DNA from: Verrucomicrobiota bacterium | Lineage (GTDB): Bacteria > Verrucomicrobiota > Verrucomicrobiia > Chthoniobacterales > UBA10450 | Assembly (NCBI GenBank): GCA_003218815.1 | Contig: QHON01000085.1 | Coordinates: forward strand, 1-8,836 | Direction of reading: 5' to 3' | Length of the DNA: 8,836 nucleotides | Shown here: piece by piece, positions 7,463 through 8,836 of the stretch | Layout: the number at the start of each line of letters is the position of its first letter | Position numbering within the stretch: position 1 is the stretch's first letter | Translations under genes and position numbers: made by a program | The notes under the pieces: generated by a model | What the model was told of the DNA's origin: nothing | The model's database searches: none | The model's input: the letters and a program-made list of their open reading frames with translations, nothing else

Positions 7463-7867
7463 ATGAAAGCAACGATTTCGATCGCAGCCGTCGTAATATG
7501 TCTCTTTTTCGCTGCCTGTGATTCCTCGAAGCATCCCAAAGCGGCCGCTGGAACAACGAAGCCTGAAGCTACCGCTGCCGCGTCGCGAATCCCCCAAACT
7601 GCTCCAACGATAAGTGCGACTCCGAACCCCGTCCCAACTGGAAGCGGGATAGGAACGACGACAATTAGCTGGACAACAGGCGATCGAAGCAACGGACAAG
7701 TTTACGTCTCGGCTGATGGTCAAGCCGAGCAAATTTTCGCCACCGCACCGCAGGGATCAGCCAATGCGGCCTGGGTCCAAGCGGGAAAGAGTTACGAATT
7801 TCGTCTCTACGGTGCAGGTCACGCGAAGCTTCTTGGCAAGGTTGTCGTTACCGGAGCCGAGCACTAG
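7463..7867 (+). CDS. Small predicted lipoprotein with beta-sandwich-like domain
   Basis: This 134-residue protein has a lipoprotein signal: one N-terminal lysine, a hydrophobic core (ISIAAVVICLFF) and a lipobox FAAC with the acylated cysteine at C19. Phe at the -3 position is less common than Leu. Asp follows the cysteine; in enteric bacteria this favours retention in the inner membrane, but that rule may not hold here. Residues 20-48 are an Ala/Thr/Pro-rich linker. Residues 49-134 form a beta-rich domain (TISATPNPVPTGSG, TTTISWTTGD, GQVYVSADG, YEFRLYGAGH) of a type I recall in surface-glycan regions of soil bacteria, resembling an immunoglobulin or fibronectin fold. No enzyme motif is visible. 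Its upstream 160 bases contain no clear gene, promoter or ribosome site. It sits between sulfotransferase remnants, so it may have been carried in with, or inserted into, the array. The function is unknown. Confidence 0.8.
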   Translation: MKATISIAAVVICLFFAACDSSKHPKAAAGTTKPEATAAASRIPQTAPTISATPNPVPTGSGIGTTTISWTTGDRSNGQVYVSADGQAEQIFATAPQGSANAAWVQAGKSYEFRLYGAGHAKLLGKVVVTGAEH

Positions 7868-7870
7868 CTT

Positions 7871-7901
7871 CGCCTGGGCGGCAATCCTCCGCCTAAGGGC
7901 G
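7871..7901 (+). terminator. GC-rich stem-loop just after the lipoprotein stop
   Basis: CGCC at 7871-7874 pairs with GGCG at 7898-7901, and GGCGG at 7877-7881 pairs with CCGCC at 7889-7893, around a seven-base loop with a small internal bulge. It begins four bases after the lipoprotein stop codon, where a terminator or RNA-stabilising hairpin would be expected. No T-run follows, so it is not a classical intrinsic terminator. Confidence 0.35.
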
Positions 7902-7904
7902 TAA

Positions 7905-7960
7905 CATCAAGGGTCGATTTTAACGCGAGCGATCGCCCAACCGATCCGACAATCGTCATA
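7905..7960 (+). pseudogene. Decayed sulfotransferase fragment (linker segment only)
   Basis: Bases 7913-7957 match 6870-6914 of the intact sulfotransferase at 37 of 45 positions by eye. In frame it reads VDFNASDRPTDPTIV, against VDFNPTDPATDPTIV at residues 249-263 of the intact enzyme. This segment links the catalytic domain to the coiled coil. Homology is lost on both sides, and the next remnant (from about 7962) restarts at an earlier part of the protein, near residue 125. This piece therefore belongs to a different copy from the one that follows it. It has no start, no catalytic motif and no coiled coil. Confidence 0.72.
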
Positions 7961-7961
7961 T

Positions 7962-8598
7962 TTGGAATCGAATCCCTCCGGCGCTTTCGAAAATTCATTT
8001 CGGCGTCGTCATGCAAGCCGCTGAACAATAATTCACTTCCTGCGGGAACTTGCAGATTGCATTGTCGACTTTCTTCGACAAGCTGCGGTTCTATGTGTTC
8101 AGTTGGAATCGCTTCGCTAACGAGCAAGCCGCGTATGAGTATTGGCTCCGCAGGGTCAATTGTTGCGTTGAAGCGGAGCAAGCATACGGGCTGGAGGTCG
8201 TCTATCGGATGCACTATTCTGATGTGATCGAGCGGCCCAAGTCCGCCATGCACGCACTACTCGATTTCCCCGGTGAACCGTACTCAGGACAATGTCTTGA
8301 GCCGCTCGTCCAACCTATCAACAGTGCTAATGTGCCGGTCGATTTCAATCCGAGCGATCCCTCCACCAATCTGACGACCGTAGAACAAGCCAGGCAATTA
8401 AGTGATAAACTTCGGAGTTCCCCGCAACCGGGCCGAGCCTCGCTTAAACTTGCTGAAAAGTTGGAAGCAGAATTTAATCAACGGGTCGAATATTTTGGCG
8501 GCCTCGGAACGAAATATAGCGAGGCCCAAAAATTGATCGCCAAACTCCAGAAAGAATTCGCGCTGCTCAATGCCTCGCCGGCAGGGAAAACAAGTTGA
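7962..8598 (+). pseudogene. Truncated and frameshifted sulfotransferase copy
   Basis: This second copy of the upstream sulfotransferase lacks its N-terminal third, including the whole PAPS P-loop. In the frame of 7989 it reads GAFENSF (intact GTPENSF), loses about four codons, has an in-frame TGA at 8022-8024, then reads IHFLRELAD (intact IHLVRDVTD). The arginine of the 3'-phosphate site is kept, but the serine eight residues later is Asp. The frame then shifts: IH to ANEQ spans 85 bases here against 78 in the intact gene. From about 8106 to the stop at 8598 the shifted frame is fully open and about two thirds identical to the intact protein (about 101 of 151 residues by eye), including INSANVPVDFNP and the coiled coil. 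The ATG at 8050 gives a 182-residue frame, but its first 20 or so residues are out of frame with the homology. It is probably dead as an enzyme; the open tail might still be translated. Confidence 0.85.
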
Positions 8599-8609
8599 AA
8601 TCATGGAAA

Positions 8610-8630
8610 CGCTTCCCAATCAGGGAAGCG
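8610..8630. terminator. Perfect 8-bp hairpin after the truncated sulfotransferase
   Basis: CGCTTCCC at 8610-8617 and GGGAAGCG at 8623-8630 form a perfect eight-base stem with a five-base loop, eleven bases after the stop at 8598. On the + strand it is followed by TAAAAGAAC rather than a T-run. On the - strand only three Ts follow. It may end or protect the transcript of the array, but it is not a textbook intrinsic terminator. The remaining bases to 8836 show no gene, RNA or repeat that I can support. Confidence 0.4.
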
Positions 8631-8836
8631 TAAAAGAACAGATCGCTTCGACATGGCCTCTCGCTGGTTTGCTCCGCCATTAACAGTGTACCGCCACTTG
8701 GTATGCAAGGTTTGACTGCTCATACAAGAGGGAATAATCGGAAGAGAAAAACAAAGCTGCTCGCGACCACCTCGCGTTCATACGGACGCAAACTATGCAA
8801 CTGAAATGCAAGACACGATAAACAAACCAATTTTCG

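Noticed and set aside
7247..7732. 161-codon open frame on the - strand
   Set aside because: It lies opposite the lipoprotein gene and a sulfotransferase remnant, is Ser/Arg/Cys-rich with no recognisable motif, and is best explained as a shadow frame.
7864..8253. 129-codon - strand frame opposite the sulfotransferase remnants
   Set aside because: The + strand in this interval aligns to the sulfotransferase in several blocks, so the - strand frame is a shadow.
8603..8683. 26-codon open frame after the truncated sulfotransferase
   Set aside because: Its 5' part is the perfect hairpin at 8610-8630 and no family is recognisable; the length is within chance.

Overview
This window is a piece of a surface-polysaccharide locus, probably for O-antigen, capsule or exopolysaccharide. 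It appears to come from a Gram-negative-type bacterium with moderately high GC. The lipoprotein, the long coiled-coil glycosyltransferase and the sulfotransferases resemble genes I associate with soil Verrucomicrobiota or Acidobacteriota, but that placement is recall, not proof. All convincing genes lie on the + strand.

Layout: (1) bases 3-980 hold a Gfo/Idh/MocA-type NAD(P)-dependent sugar dehydrogenase whose N-terminal Rossmann loop lies before the window. (2) 1016-2149 is a DegT/DnrJ/EryC1/StrS-type PLP sugar aminotransferase. (3) A 217-base gap follows. (4) 2367-6110 encodes a 1247-residue protein with two GT2 domains and one GT4 domain, plus a repeat-built coiled coil between the two GT2 domains. 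(5) 6126-7181, only 15 bases later, is a PAPS-dependent sulfotransferase with a C-terminal coiled coil. (6) 7203-8598 holds broken sulfotransferase pieces (three separate remnants) interspersed with a small lipoprotein gene at 7463-7867. (7) 8599-8836 has no gene I can support, only one perfect hairpin.

The genes fit one pathway. The dehydrogenase and aminotransferase would make a nucleotide-linked amino sugar by oxidation to a keto-sugar and then transamination. The three-domain glycosyltransferase would assemble several linkages of a repeat unit. The sulfotransferase would add sulfate to a sugar or other hydroxyl. No acetyltransferase, flippase, polymerase or ABC transporter is visible, so the locus continues outside the window.

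The two most interesting points are the multi-catalytic glycosyltransferase, whose coiled coil grew by recent internal duplication (30-residue and 11-residue units), and the sulfotransferase array, which has repeatedly duplicated and decayed. One decayed copy keeps about 160 codons open although it has lost the PAPS-binding P-loop.
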